Shown: in pieces, positions 45,212-54,358 of the stretch | Layout of the letters: every line of letters starts with the position of its first letter | Numbering within the stretch: position 1 is the first letter of the stretch | Origin: Lachnospiraceae bacterium | GTDB lineage: Bacteria; Bacillota; Clostridia; Lachnospirales; Lachnospiraceae | Direction: 5' to 3' | Length of the DNA: 64,000 bases | NCBI GenBank assembly: GCA_910575835.1 | Contig: CAJTGB010000008.1 | Span: forward strand, 62,001 to 126,000 | The notes under the pieces: model-generated | What the model was told of the DNA's origin: nothing | The model's database searches: none | What the model saw: the letters and a program-made list of their open reading frames with translations, nothing else | Program-made: the position numbers and the translations under genes

Positions 45212-45475
45212 ATGGTTAAGCAAAGAGTTACGATTATGAATCCAACTGGACTGCATCTGAGACCTGCGGGTATTTTCTGCAATACAGCCAGCAGCTTCAA
45301 GTGCAGGGTGACATTTGAATATGATGATACGATCGCCAATGCGAAGAGTGTCTTAAGCGTTCTGGGAGCCTGTATTAAGAAGGGAGACGAGATCGAATTG
45401 ATCTGCGAGGGCGAGGACGAAGAGGAAGCGCTGAAGGCGATGGTGGATGCGATCATGGATGGACTCGGTGAATAG
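45212..45475 (+). CDS. HPr-family phosphocarrier protein
   Basis: 87 residues. The active His15 region is TGLHLRPAG (usual T-G-[IL]-H-A-R-P-A), and NAKSVLSVLGA contains the Ser46 regulatory site. It can therefore be phosphorylated both by enzyme I and by an HPr kinase. No PTS genes are near. It follows cdaR after 12 bases with CGGAGGAG as ribosome site. It may be ptsH or a Crh-like second HPr. Confidence 0.9.
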   Translation: MVKQRVTIMNPTGLHLRPAGIFCNTASSFKCRVTFEYDDTIANAKSVLSVLGACIKKGDEIELICEGEDEEEALKAMVDAIMDGLGE

Positions 45476-45491
45476 GTGAGAAGAAGAACAG

Positions 45492-45515
45492 GCGGATAAG
45501 GGATTCCTTATCCGC
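45492..45515 (+). terminator. Terminator-like hairpin after the HPr gene
   Basis: GCGGATAAGG and CCTTATCCGC pair perfectly around a four-base loop. There is no strong T run, so it may act as a weak terminator or processing stem. Confidence 0.5.
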
Positions 45516-45551
45516 TTATATCATTGTGCGGACAGACAGGGAGTGTGAAGG

Positions 45552-46226
45552 ATGTACAGGATTTTGATCGTAGAGGATGATATGACGATTGCGCATACTT
45601 TAGCTTCCCATCTTGGGAAATGGGATTATGAGGTGAGGTGTGCAAAGGATTTTAAGAATATAAGGGAACTGTTTGAGAAGTTTGATCCGCAGCTTGTCCT
45701 GCTGGATATTATGCTTCCGTTTTTTAATGGATTTCACTGGTGCCAGGAGATCAGGAAGATTTCTGAGGTGCCGATCATATTCCTGTCTTCTGCTAATGAC
45801 AATATGAACATTGTTATGGCTATGAATATGGGCGGGGACGAGTTTATTGAGAAACCCTTCGATCTGAATGTGGTGACGGCGAAGGTACAGGCGATATTGA
45901 GGAGATCTTACTCCTTCCAGGGAACGGTGAATGTGATAGAATATCATGGAGCCGTTCTGAATTTGAATGACGCAACGCTGGTCAATAAGGGGCAGAAGAT
46001 GGAACTTACGAAGAATGAATTCCGCATCCTTCAGATACTTCTGGAGAATACGGGCAGGATCGTATCCAGAGACAGTATCATTACACGACTGTGGGAGAGC
46101 GATGAATTTATTGATGATAATACGTTGACGGTTAATGTTGCGAGGCTTCGGAAGAAGCTGGATCAGGCAGGCTTAGAGCAGATGATCCGCACCAAGAAAG
46201 GGATCGGATATATGGTAGAGCAGTAA
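45552..46226 (+). CDS. Response regulator, Bce/OmpR type
   Basis: 224 residues. Receiver with Asp52 in LLDIMLPFFNGF, Ser in IIFLSSANDN and Lys in FIEKPFD. C-terminal winged helix ELTKNEFRILQILLENTGRI and NTLTVNVARLRKKLDQAG. The order regulator-kinase-ATPase-permease is that of BceRSAB modules against bacitracin and other peptide antibiotics. The probable target is the palindrome pair before the ATPase gene at 47545-47574. Confidence 0.92.
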   Translation: MYRILIVEDDMTIAHTLASHLGKWDYEVRCAKDFKNIRELFEKFDPQLVLLDIMLPFFNGFHWCQEIRKISEVPIIFLSSANDNMNIVMAMNMGGDEFIEKPFDLNVVTAKVQAILRRSYSFQGTVNVIEYHGAVLNLNDATLVNKGQKMELTKNEFRILQILLENTGRIVSRDSIITRLWESDEFIDDNTLTVNVARLRKKLDQAGLEQMIRTKKGIGYMVEQ

Positions 46227-46238
46227 GGAGTGCGGCGG

Positions 46239-47498
46239 ATGAAGGTTATGTTTGCATTTTTGGGAGAACGCAGGAGGGAATTCTGCGGTTATATCGTTTT
46301 TGCCGGAATTTTTGCGGCAGTCTCTTATCTGTATAATATCCGAATGGATGCGGTTCAGTATGCATTCATATTATCGGCGGTCTGGTTTGTGCTGTTTATA
46401 GTTTGGGATTATATACGCTATATAAGAAGACACAGGGAAGTGGCTGAGATGGAGCAAAGGCTTGACTCAGGGCTTGATTGCGTACCGGATCCGGTGACAC
46501 TGATTGAGGAAGATTATCAGCGGGCCGTTATGAAGCTGTATGAAGCCAGGTGTGAGCTGGAATCCTCAAACAGGATCATAAGGCAGGAGATGGCGGACTA
46601 TTACGGCATGTGGGTGCATCAGATCAAGACGCCGATAGCAGCGATGCATGTTCTGCTTCAGGCTTTTGAGGAGTGCAGGCTTAATGCAGAGGATCAGGCG
46701 AAGAACACGGAGAGCGGTCTGTATGCCGGCAGGTCAGCGGAATTGGGGCAGTATGTGAGAGAAATGAAGATGGAGCTGTTCAAGATCGAACAGTATGTGG
46801 AGATGGTTCTTACCTATCTTCGGATGGAGGAGATGTCATCCGACTTGTCCTTTGAAGTCTGCTCTCTGGATTCTGTCATCAAGCAGGCGGTCCGTAAGTA
46901 TTCGCAGATGTTTATCTTCAAGAAGATCAAGCTTGAGTATACGCCTGTAGAGACGAAGGTTTTGACGGATGAGAAGTGGCTGGAATTTGTGATCGGACAG
47001 ATCTTATCCAATGCGCTGAAATACACCATGCCGGACGGCAGTACATCCGCCCCGGACGAGGCAGGTATTGCAGGCAGGATATCCATTTATATGGAGGATC
47101 GTGTGCATGTGGTTCGGGAAGAAGGAGCGGATATGGAGGATCGTGTGCATGTGGTTCGGGAAGAAGGAACGGATATGGAGGATCGTGTGCATATGGCACG
47201 GGAAGAAGGAGCAGATATGGCGGATTCAGGGTTCACAGATGAGATACAGACGAGGGAGCCCTGTCTTGTGGTGGAAGATACCGGTATTGGGATCTGGCCG
47301 GAGGATCTGCCGCGGGTATTTGAGAAGGGATTCACCGGGTATAATGGGCGTACGGATAAGAAATCAACGGGGATCGGGCTGTATCTGTGCAAATCTGTGA
47401 TGGATAAGCTGCGGCATCAGATCTGGATAGAGTCGGAAGCCGGGCGCGGAACGAAGGTGTATCTGTCGTTTGCGCGAAAGCAGATGAGGCATGAGTGA
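46239..47498 (+). CDS. Intramembrane-sensing histidine kinase, Bce type
   Basis: 419 residues from the ATG at 46239 (AAGGAG 8 bases upstream). Two membrane segments (about 16-33 and 38-58) with almost no external loop, so it cannot sense the peptide by itself and relies on the transporter, as in BceS. Phosphoacceptor box MWVHQIKTPIAAM with His at about 127. ATP domain: N box SNALKYTMP, G1 VVEDTGIGIWPEDLP, F box FEKGFTGYNGR and G2 STGIGLYL. Between N and G1 boxes three 14-residue repeats are inserted (see 47091-47216). Confidence 0.92.
   Translation: MKVMFAFLGERRREFCGYIVFAGIFAAVSYLYNIRMDAVQYAFILSAVWFVLFIVWDYIRYIRRHREVAEMEQRLDSGLDCVPDPVTLIEEDYQRAVMKLYEARCELESSNRIIRQEMADYYGMWVHQIKTPIAAMHVLLQAFEECRLNAEDQAKNTESGLYAGRSAELGQYVREMKMELFKIEQYVEMVLTYLRMEEMSSDLSFEVCSLDSVIKQAVRKYSQMFIFKKIKLEYTPVETKVLTDEKWLEFVIGQILSNALKYTMPDGSTSAPDEAGIAGRISIYMEDRVHVVREEGADMEDRVHVVREEGTDMEDRVHMAREEGADMADSGFTDEIQTREPCLVVEDTGIGIWPEDLPRVFEKGFTGYNGRTDKKSTGIGLYLCKSVMDKLRHQIWIESEAGRGTKVYLSFARKQMRHE
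47091..47216 (+). repeat. 42-bp tandem repeat x3 inside the kinase gene
   Basis: Units at 47091, 47133 and 47175 encode MEDRVHVVREEGAD, MEDRVHVVREEGTD and MEDRVHMAREEGAD, in frame. The first two differ by one base. They lie just before the G1 box of the ATPase domain. Confidence 0.95.
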
Positions 47499-47507
47499 GA
47501 ATATTCT

Positions 47508-47536
47508 GTAACAGCTCAGACAGGCTGCCCTGCTGC
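47508..47536. repeat. 29-bp palindromic repeat, copy A (inverted)
   Basis: Resembles the reverse complement of the elements at 47631-47659 and 59652-59680 (about 21 and 23 of 29 positions). Starts GTAACAGCTCAGACAGGCTG, right after the kinase stop codon. Confidence 0.5.
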
Positions 47537-47544
47537 AATATTTT

Positions 47545-47574
47545 CTTACAATAATGTAAGTTTCGGAACCGAAA
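47545..47574. promoter_or_regulatory. Two adjacent palindromes, probable response-regulator operator
   Basis: CTTACAATAATGTAAG (47545-47560) is followed at once by TTTCGGAACCGAAA (47561-47574), each a perfect inverted repeat. They lie 40 bases before the -10 box of the transporter promoter, where a Bce-type regulator would bind. Confidence 0.55.
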
Positions 47575-47613
47575 ATGAAACCTAAATCGATGGAAGGATA
47601 AGGCTTCTTTTTC

Positions 47614-47619
47614 TATAAT
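47614..47619 (+). promoter_or_regulatory. -10 box of the Bce transporter promoter
   Basis: TATAAT about 80 bases before the ATPase start; no good -35 hexamer is seen at the right distance, consistent with an activated promoter. Confidence 0.45.
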
Positions 47620-47630
47620 AGAATATGTAA

Positions 47631-47659
47631 GTAACAGGACAGCTTACCTGAACTGTTAT
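47631..47659. repeat. 29-bp palindromic repeat, copy B
   Basis: GTAACAGGACAGCTTACCTG followed by AACTGTTAT; TAACAG pairs with CTGTTA and CAG with CTG. Lies in the leader of the transporter ATPase gene. Confidence 0.6.
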
Positions 47660-47700
47660 ATGTCATCAAGAAGATATTATTATAGAAAGGCGGGAAACTT

Positions 47701-48468
47701 ATGACACTGTTGGAAGTGAAAAATGTAAAAAAAATATATACGACCAGGTTCGGAGGCAATCAGGTGGAGGCGCTGCGGGATGTGAATTTCTCTGTGGAAC
47801 CAAGGGAATATGTGGCGATCATGGGAGAATCGGGATCCGGGAAGACGACGCTCTTAAATATACTGGCGGCGCTTGATAAACCGACCGGGGGCAAGGTATA
47901 CCTGAAAGGACGGGACTTAAGCGGGGTAAAGGAGAAAGAGATCGCGGCGTTCCGCCGGCAGAATTTGGGGTTTGTGTTTCAGGACTTTAATCTTCTGGAT
48001 ACGTTTTCTCTTAAGGATAATATATTCCTTCCGCTGGTACTTTCCGGCAGGAAGTATGGGGAGATGGCGAAGAGCATCCAGCCGATCGCCCGAATGCTGG
48101 AGATCGAAGATATCCTGGAGAAGTTCCCTTATGAAGTGTCGGGCGGGCAGAAGCAGAGAGCGGCAGTTGCAAGGGCGCTGATCACAAAGCCTCAATTGAT
48201 CCTGGCGGATGAACCTACCGGGGCGCTGGATTCTAAGGCGGCTGACGGGCTTTTAAGATTATTTACGGCGATCAACGAGGGAGGACAGACGATCCTTATG
48301 GTCACCCATAGCGTGAAAGCGGCGAGCAGTGCGAACCGGGTGCTGTTTATCAAGGATGGGGAGGTATTTCACCAGATATACCGCGGCAACCTTACCAATG
48401 AGCAGATGTACCAGAAGATCTCCGATACGCTGACGGTACTGACAATGGGAGGTGACAGGGTTGAGTAG
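47701..48468 (+). CDS. Bce-type peptide-antibiotic ABC transporter, ATPase
   Basis: 255 residues. Walker A GESGSGKTT at about 41-49, signature VSGGQKQRAAVARALI, Walker B LILADEPTGALD, switch His in VTHSVKAA. MacB/BceA-like subfamily. It works with the large permease downstream to free target sites from peptide antibiotics and to signal to the kinase. Overlaps the permease gene by 8 bases. Confidence 0.94.
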   Translation: MTLLEVKNVKKIYTTRFGGNQVEALRDVNFSVEPREYVAIMGESGSGKTTLLNILAALDKPTGGKVYLKGRDLSGVKEKEIAAFRRQNLGFVFQDFNLLDTFSLKDNIFLPLVLSGRKYGEMAKSIQPIARMLEIEDILEKFPYEVSGGQKQRAAVARALITKPQLILADEPTGALDSKAADGLLRLFTAINEGGQTILMVTHSVKAASSANRVLFIKDGEVFHQIYRGNLTNEQMYQKISDTLTVLTMGGDRVE

Positions 48469-50443
48469 TTCTATCTATGGAAAGCTTGCATTGACGAACC
48501 TTAAGAATAACCGGAAGACTTACGTGCCTTATATCCTTACGTCGGTCCTTACGGCGATGATGTATTATATTATGGATGCGCTGTCAAGGAGCAGCAGTAT
48601 TGTAAGCCCGAGCCTTCAATCGGTTCTCACGTGTGCGGTGGGAGTCATCATGGTATTTGCGGTCATCTTTCTGTTCTATACGAACAGCTTCCTTATCAAG
48701 AGGAGGAAGAAGGAAATCGGCGTATATAATATCCTTGGCATGGAGAAGCGCCATATAGCCCAGATGCTTGCGGTTGAGACTATAGTTACGGCTGTCTTAA
48801 GTATCGGCGGAGGCCTTGCATTTGGAATCATTTTCAGCAAGTTCATGTATCTGCTTCTTCTGAAGATCATGCATTATAATGTGGGGATGGAGTTTGCAAT
48901 CTCCGGTGCGAGTATCCGCTATACGCTGATTCTTTTTGTGGGAATCTTCCTTGCTACATTGATATTTAACCTGTTTCAGATTCAGCTCTCGAATCCTGTG
49001 GAACTGCTTCATGGGGGAAACCATGGGGAGAAGGAACCCAAGACCAAGTGGATCCTGACTTTGGCAGGATTTGTATTGCTAGGCACGGGATATGCGATCG
49101 CGGTGATGACAAAGCAGCCTTTGGCTGCGATCCAGCGCTTCTTTACGGCAGTGATCTGTGTGATCCTTGGGACCTACGCGCTCTTTATCGCGGGAAGCGT
49201 GGCGCTTCTTAAAATGCTTCGCAAGAATAAGAAGTTCTATTATCAGACGAAGCACTTCAGCGCGGTATCAGGCATGATCTACCGGATGAAGCAGAATGCG
49301 GTGGGCCTTGCAAATATCTGTATCTTAAGTACCATGGTACTGGTGATGATCTCTACAACCGTCTCTCTTTACGTGGGGATGGAGGATCTTCTGGAGACGA
49401 GATTTCCTTGGGAATTCGAAGCGAAGGCCAATATATCTTCCCCGGAGACGGATCAGGTTATGGATGCGATCGTAGAGGAAGAGCTTGCGAAGGCGGGTGT
49501 TACGGCGGATCCTATGATTCGGTATCATTACGGAAGATTCGCAGCTTTAAAAGAGGAAGACGGATTTACCTTGCAGCAGTATGATAATTATCAGTTTGAG
49601 AATGTTGTGGACATAGAGATGCTCCCAATAGAGGATTACAATCGGATGGAAGGCACGGAAGATATGCTTGCGCCGGATGAAGTGTATGTCTATAGCACCG
49701 GCGAAGGCTGGGATAAGGAGCGCGTCAGAATCGGAGATCGGGAATACCGTGTGGCGAAGGAGATCGAGAGTTTGAAGATTGCGTCGAAGGGCCGGGATCT
49801 GGTAGAGGAGTATTACTTTATCGTTTCCGATGCAGGGCAGATTCGGGAATTGCAAGGTCAGGTATATGAAGACAGCGGTATGCAGGAAGAATGGGTAGAA
49901 CAAAGGTCGGAGATAAACTACCGGATGATCTTTGACCTGGAGGGTAAGGAAGAGGCCTGCTTAAGTGCAATGCGGAATATGAAAGACAGGGTCGAGGAAG
50001 AGATTCGGGCAGGATTCTGCGAAAGCAGGGAGCTTAACAGAGAAGATTTTTATTTATTATACGGAGGTCTGCTGTTTATCGGCATATATCTGGGAGTGCT
50101 TTTCTTAATGGCGACGGTGCTGATCATGTATTATAAACAGATATCCGAGGGATACGATGACAGAGAGCGTTATCAGATCATGCAGAAGGTAGGCATGAGC
50201 AAGCGTGAGGTCAGAAGTTCCATCCGAAGCCAGGTATTGATCGTATTCTTCCTTCCGCTTGCGGCAGCGATTCTTCATATCACAGTTGCGTTTGGCGTGA
50301 TCACTAAGCTTCTTGCCGTACTGAATCTGACGAACGTATCGTTGTTTTTGACCTGTACGGTCGTGACGGCAGCAGTATTTGCTGTGTTCTATGGTTTGAT
50401 ATTCTCGATGACGGCAAGAGAATATTACAGAATTGTAAATTGA
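48461..50443 (+). CDS. Bce-type ABC transporter permease (FtsX domains)
   Basis: 660 residues from a TTG at 48461, preferred because GGGAGG lies 8 bases upstream; a GTG at 48452 overlaps that site. About ten membrane segments in the BceB arrangement: four near the N-terminus with an FtsX core (RRKKEIGVYNILGMEKRHIA), then more, a large external domain of ~200 residues (about 310-525) that receives the peptide, and a final FtsX part (RERYQIMQKVGMSKREVRSS). It serves as the sensor for the kinase. Confidence 0.93.
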   Translation: MSSSIYGKLALTNLKNNRKTYVPYILTSVLTAMMYYIMDALSRSSSIVSPSLQSVLTCAVGVIMVFAVIFLFYTNSFLIKRRKKEIGVYNILGMEKRHIAQMLAVETIVTAVLSIGGGLAFGIIFSKFMYLLLLKIMHYNVGMEFAISGASIRYTLILFVGIFLATLIFNLFQIQLSNPVELLHGGNHGEKEPKTKWILTLAGFVLLGTGYAIAVMTKQPLAAIQRFFTAVICVILGTYALFIAGSVALLKMLRKNKKFYYQTKHFSAVSGMIYRMKQNAVGLANICILSTMVLVMISTTVSLYVGMEDLLETRFPWEFEAKANISSPETDQVMDAIVEEELAKAGVTADPMIRYHYGRFAALKEEDGFTLQQYDNYQFENVVDIEMLPIEDYNRMEGTEDMLAPDEVYVYSTGEGWDKERVRIGDREYRVAKEIESLKIASKGRDLVEEYYFIVSDAGQIRELQGQVYEDSGMQEEWVEQRSEINYRMIFDLEGKEEACLSAMRNMKDRVEEEIRAGFCESRELNREDFYLLYGGLLFIGIYLGVLFLMATVLIMYYKQISEGYDDRERYQIMQKVGMSKREVRSSIRSQVLIVFFLPLAAAILHITVAFGVITKLLAVLNLTNVSLFLTCTVVTAAVFAVFYGLIFSMTAREYYRIVN

Positions 50444-50450
50444 TCGATCT

Positions 50451-50485
50451 GGAGGGATGCCGGGAGATTCTCCTGCCATCCCTCC
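50451..50485 (+). terminator. Hairpin after the Bce permease gene
   Basis: GGAGGGATG and CATCCCTCC pair perfectly 8 bases after the stop codon, with additional inner pairing. No T run follows, so termination strength is uncertain. Confidence 0.45.
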
Positions 50486-50575
50486 CTGATTGCGTTCCAA
50501 ATTATAAAATGTCCTGTACCTGATTTTATTATTATGATAATATGATAACATAAAGGTCAAAAGGAGGAGTCGATC

Positions 50576-50920
50576 ATGACAAAAACAGGTGAAAGAGAAG
50601 TTGTAAAGGCGGAGCATGTGAACGGCGGAGCCGGATTCATTATGAAGGAGGCGCTGCTTAATCAGGAAGAGATGGGAGAACACTGCAGGATGTTCAGCCG
50701 TGTTACGCTGCCGCCGAACTGTGAGCTCGGCCATCACGAGCACCATGGAGAGACGGAGACGTATTATATCCTAAGCGGGTCAGGAATGTACGATGATAAC
50801 GGGAAAGCAGTCGCGGCAGAAGCGGGGGATGTGTTCTTCTGCAAGGACGGAGACGGGCATGGTGTGAAGAATACAGGAACGGAAGATTTGGTCTTTGTTG
50901 CACTGATTCTTAAGAAATAG
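50576..50920 (+). CDS. Small cupin-domain protein
   Basis: 114 residues. Cupin motif 1 CELGHHEHHGETETYYILSG supplies the metal-binding His/His/Glu, and motif 2 GDVFFCKDGDGHGVKNTG the last His. Single-domain cupins of this type bind a metal and often a sugar or small ligand; the reaction is unknown. AAGGAGGAG ribosome site. The following gene begins 97 bases later. Confidence 0.88.
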   Translation: MTKTGEREVVKAEHVNGGAGFIMKEALLNQEEMGEHCRMFSRVTLPPNCELGHHEHHGETETYYILSGSGMYDDNGKAVAAEAGDVFFCKDGDGHGVKNTGTEDLVFVALILKK

Positions 50921-51017
50921 GCAATAATATTTTCATGTTTTTTGCATCTGCCATTGCCATTCACATTCAAACAATGCTATAATTCATTATAGTGTGAAAA
51001 AGTAACGAAAGAAGCAG

Positions 51018-54000
51018 GTGTCAGACTTGAAAAATAAAATCCAGAAATTTTCCAAAGGAGATTTTCAGTTATCACAACCTGATGTCATATTTGATGAGAC
51101 GAATTTGGTGCTCATTATCGGAGAAGGGGAAGTATATCGGGGGAGTTTTACAATCAGAGCGGGGAACGGGAGAAGGATACGAGGATTGATCTACTCGTCT
51201 TCTTTTCGTGTGCATTTTAAGAACCAGGGATTTGACGGGAACCCGTCGAAGGTAGAGTTCACCTATGACGGCAAGGGACTCCGTCCCGGACATGTGGAAG
51301 AGGGCAGGTTCATCGTCGTGTGCAGCGGGGGCGAATATGAGCTGTCCGTCACGGCGATCATTGAGAAGCCTTATGTTATGACTTCTTACGGCAAGGTTCA
51401 GAGTACGGATGATTTCCGTAAGCTTGCCATCAAGGATTTCTCGGAAGCCGGGAGACTGTTTCGGGCCAGGGAGTTCTATGAGATATTGAAGTACGAGAAC
51501 GAGCGCATTTTTTACCTGTATGACAATATGAGAAAATGGTCCCTGGGCGATCAGTCCATGGAAGAATTCCTGGTGGGGATCAAGCAGAAGGAGTGTATCT
51601 TCCTGACGCTTCCGGGAGAAGGAATGCTCTTTGAGGATATTGCGGAGCCGACGAAGGGAACGCTTACTATTGTGAAGAATACCTGGGGATTCATGCCGAT
51701 CAGGATCGAGGCGGAGGGCGAGTTCATCCGTGTGCTGCGCCCGGAGATCAGCACGGACGATTTTGTGGGCAATGCGCATGAGATCGAGTATGTCGTGCGG
51801 CCGGACCGTCTCCACGGAGGCCGCAATTACGGCGCTCTTCGGTTTATCACGCCTTATGAGACGCTGACCTATGAGGTCGAGGTGCTCCAGAATCAGGAAT
51901 ACAGCGAGAATCACCGGATGCCGGAGCTTTTGATTGCCCAGATAATGAAAGAATACATCGGGTATACAGCCGGAAGGATCGAACTCGGCAACTGGGTGGA
52001 GAGCGCGATCGAGAAGATGATATCGCTTCGTAAGCTGAATCCTCAGAGCGAGATGTACCAGCTTATGCAGGCGCACGTCTATCTGGTGGGAAATAAAGCC
52101 GAGGAGGCAAAATGGATCCTCGAGAACTATAATTACAACCGGTTTGCCATAGGCAAGGATCCTTTGACGAACTGTTATTATCTGTATCTTACGGCTCTGG
52201 TCAGAGGTAAGGGGAACCATGCGGAGCGGGTGTTAGATGAAGTGGGGAAGACCTATATGCGTCATCAGGATTCCTGGCTTCTGCTCAGTATGCTGCTGGA
52301 TCTGGATCCAAGGTACAAGACGTCCTATAAGCGGATCGAGCTTTTGGAGCAGCAGTTTCAGTATGAGATGCACGGTGTGCTGTTTTACCTGGAAGCTTAT
52401 CTGTGTTATCAGGACAGGCCGTCGCTTCTGAAGAAATTAGGCCCGTTTGAGATGCAGGTGCTTAATTTTGCATCCAAATACCGTCTGATGACCAAGGAGC
52501 TTGCGCTGTATGTGGCGAATTTTGCCAGCCAGCAGAAGCGGTACAGTGATATGATGTTCCGAATCTTAGAGCGGATCTATAAGATGTATGACGAGACGAT
52601 GATCCTGAATACGATCTGTACGCTGCTGATCCGGGGCAACAAGACCCAGAAGCGGTACTTTACCTGGTACAAGAAGGCGGTGGATTCTGAACTTCGGATC
52701 GCGCAGCTCTATGAATATTATATGATGACGGTAGATGAGGATACTGCTAAAGGGCCGCTGCCGAAGGTGATCCTTCTGTATTTCATGCATGGGAATTCCC
52801 TTGATTATAAGAAAGCGGCTTTTTTATATGCGAATCTGGTAACTTATGAAGAGCAGGCAGGGGATCTGTATCTGGGCTACCGGGAGCAGATGGTAGTATT
52901 TACCTGGGATCAGATGATAAAGCGTCATATAACGGAGTCTCTCAGGATCCTCTATAAGAGATTCTGCCAGCCCGAGGAGATGACGGCGGAGCGTATGGAG
53001 GCTATGCGCGATATCTGCTATTCTTATGCGATCTCGACGAAGGTCCCGAATATGAAGTGTGTGCTGGTGATCGAGAAGGACGGCGAGATCAGGCAGAGGA
53101 TTCCTTATAACGGAGAAGAAGGAACGATCATCCATCTCTATGACAAGGAATCCAGGGTGGTCTGGGAATCTGTGGAGGGGCGTCATTATACTGATTCCAT
53201 TGTATACGAGACGAAGCGTCTCTTCTACGAACCGCGTTTCTTAGAGATGTGCCGCAAGTACGCGGCGACAACGGGAGTATGGGAGCAGGAGAACGAGAAG
53301 GAAGCGCCTACGCTGGAAGGACTCATGGAGAAGGGGATCGGAGCGTTTGACGAGAAGGATGTATTCCGTATCTGCAGCAGGAAGATCCGCGACGATAACT
53401 ACGAAGAGGATGAATTCCTAAGCTATCTGAGCTTCGAGCTGTTCAAGCGGCAGCAGTATGATAAGGTGACGCTGATGTATCTTGCCAATTATTACTGCGG
53501 CCCGACAGACGATATGAAGAAGCTGTGGAAGGTGCTTAAGGAGTATGGGATCCCTTGCTATAAGATCGGCGAGCGGATTATCACGCAGATGCTTTTTTCT
53601 GAGAATCTGTTCAAGGAAGAGCCGATCTTTGAGGATTATTATCTGTCTGATAATGTCTATTTTCGTCTGAAACAGGCGTATCTTGCCTACACCTCCAGAG
53701 AGTATGTGGTGTATGGACGGGAACTGGAATCGTGCGTGTTCGATATTATTGCAAATGAATGCGACGAGAAGGAGGAATTGCCGGATATCTGTAAGATTGC
53801 CCTGCTGAAATATTTCTCTTCCCATGATTATACGGCTGCCCTTGAGGTGGTGCTCCATCAGGTGCTCAGGGAGATGTGCGAGAAGCAGATCGTATTCCCC
53901 TACTATCTGAAATACAAAGAAGAATGGCTCAGGGAGCTGCAGCTGTACGATAAGATGATGGTTTCCTATCAGGCCAAGCCCGGCAGCCGGGTGACGCTGT

Positions 54001-54320
54001 ACTATAAGATCAAGCATGGAACGCGGGATGAGCTGGGCTATCAGAGCGAAGTCATGATGCCTGTCTATGAGAATCTGTATGTGAGACAATTCGTGCTCTA
54101 CAGTGATGAGTCGATCAATTATTATTTCATCGAGACCAGGGGGAAGGAAGATATTATTACTGAGAAAGAGATCCTGAAGAATGAGAGGGAGATTGCGGAT
54201 TCAGGCAAGTTCGGCAGGCTGAACAGGATGATAGATATGCCGCCGGTAACGCGTCGTCAGGCGATGATGGCATATAAGGAAGAGGAGATCATGGCTAAGC
54301 GTTTATTTAAGGTATATTAG
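51018..54320 (+). CDS. DUF5717 family protein, first gene of a three-gene cassette
   Basis: 1100 residues, GTG start (TTG at 51027 also possible), no signal peptide and no membrane segment, so cytosolic. Two beta-rich N-terminal parts are visible: about 15-115 (VYRGSFTIRAGNGRRIRGLI, CSGGEYELSVTAII) and about 195-300 (TKGTLTIVKNTWGFMPIRIE). From ~310 to ~940 the chain is helical and rich in Tyr/Leu/Arg, like TPR or HEAT repeats (MYQLMQAHVYLVGNKAEEAK). It ends with another beta-rich part (VTLYYKIKHGTRDELGY). I know the family only as DUF5717 from Lachnospiraceae. It is followed after 38 bases by DUF5716. Function unknown. Confidence 0.82.
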   Translation: MSDLKNKIQKFSKGDFQLSQPDVIFDETNLVLIIGEGEVYRGSFTIRAGNGRRIRGLIYSSSFRVHFKNQGFDGNPSKVEFTYDGKGLRPGHVEEGRFIVVCSGGEYELSVTAIIEKPYVMTSYGKVQSTDDFRKLAIKDFSEAGRLFRAREFYEILKYENERIFYLYDNMRKWSLGDQSMEEFLVGIKQKECIFLTLPGEGMLFEDIAEPTKGTLTIVKNTWGFMPIRIEAEGEFIRVLRPEISTDDFVGNAHEIEYVVRPDRLHGGRNYGALRFITPYETLTYEVEVLQNQEYSENHRMPELLIAQIMKEYIGYTAGRIELGNWVESAIEKMISLRKLNPQSEMYQLMQAHVYLVGNKAEEAKWILENYNYNRFAIGKDPLTNCYYLYLTALVRGKGNHAERVLDEVGKTYMRHQDSWLLLSMLLDLDPRYKTSYKRIELLEQQFQYEMHGVLFYLEAYLCYQDRPSLLKKLGPFEMQVLNFASKYRLMTKELALYVANFASQQKRYSDMMFRILERIYKMYDETMILNTICTLLIRGNKTQKRYFTWYKKAVDSELRIAQLYEYYMMTVDEDTAKGPLPKVILLYFMHGNSLDYKKAAFLYANLVTYEEQAGDLYLGYREQMVVFTWDQMIKRHITESLRILYKRFCQPEEMTAERMEAMRDICYSYAISTKVPNMKCVLVIEKDGEIRQRIPYNGEEGTIIHLYDKESRVVWESVEGRHYTDSIVYETKRLFYEPRFLEMCRKYAATTGVWEQENEKEAPTLEGLMEKGIGAFDEKDVFRICSRKIRDDNYEEDEFLSYLSFELFKRQQYDKVTLMYLANYYCGPTDDMKKLWKVLKEYGIPCYKIGERIITQMLFSENLFKEEPIFEDYYLSDNVYFRLKQAYLAYTSREYVVYGRELESCVFDIIANECDEKEELPDICKIALLKYFSSHDYTAALEVVLHQVLREMCEKQIVFPYYLKYKEEWLRELQLYDKMMVSYQAKPGSRVTLYYKIKHGTRDELGYQSEVMMPVYENLYVRQFVLYSDESINYYFIETRGKEDIITEKEILKNEREIADSGKFGRLNRMIDMPPVTRRQAMMAYKEEEIMAKRLFKVY

Positions 54321-54358
54321 TATAACCTGCGGCGCAGATCAGTTACAAGGAGGAGGGG

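Noticed and set aside
51072-52220. 382-codon minus-strand frame opposite the DUF5717 gene
   Set aside because: Shadow of a long + strand gene; no start signal and no family resemblance.
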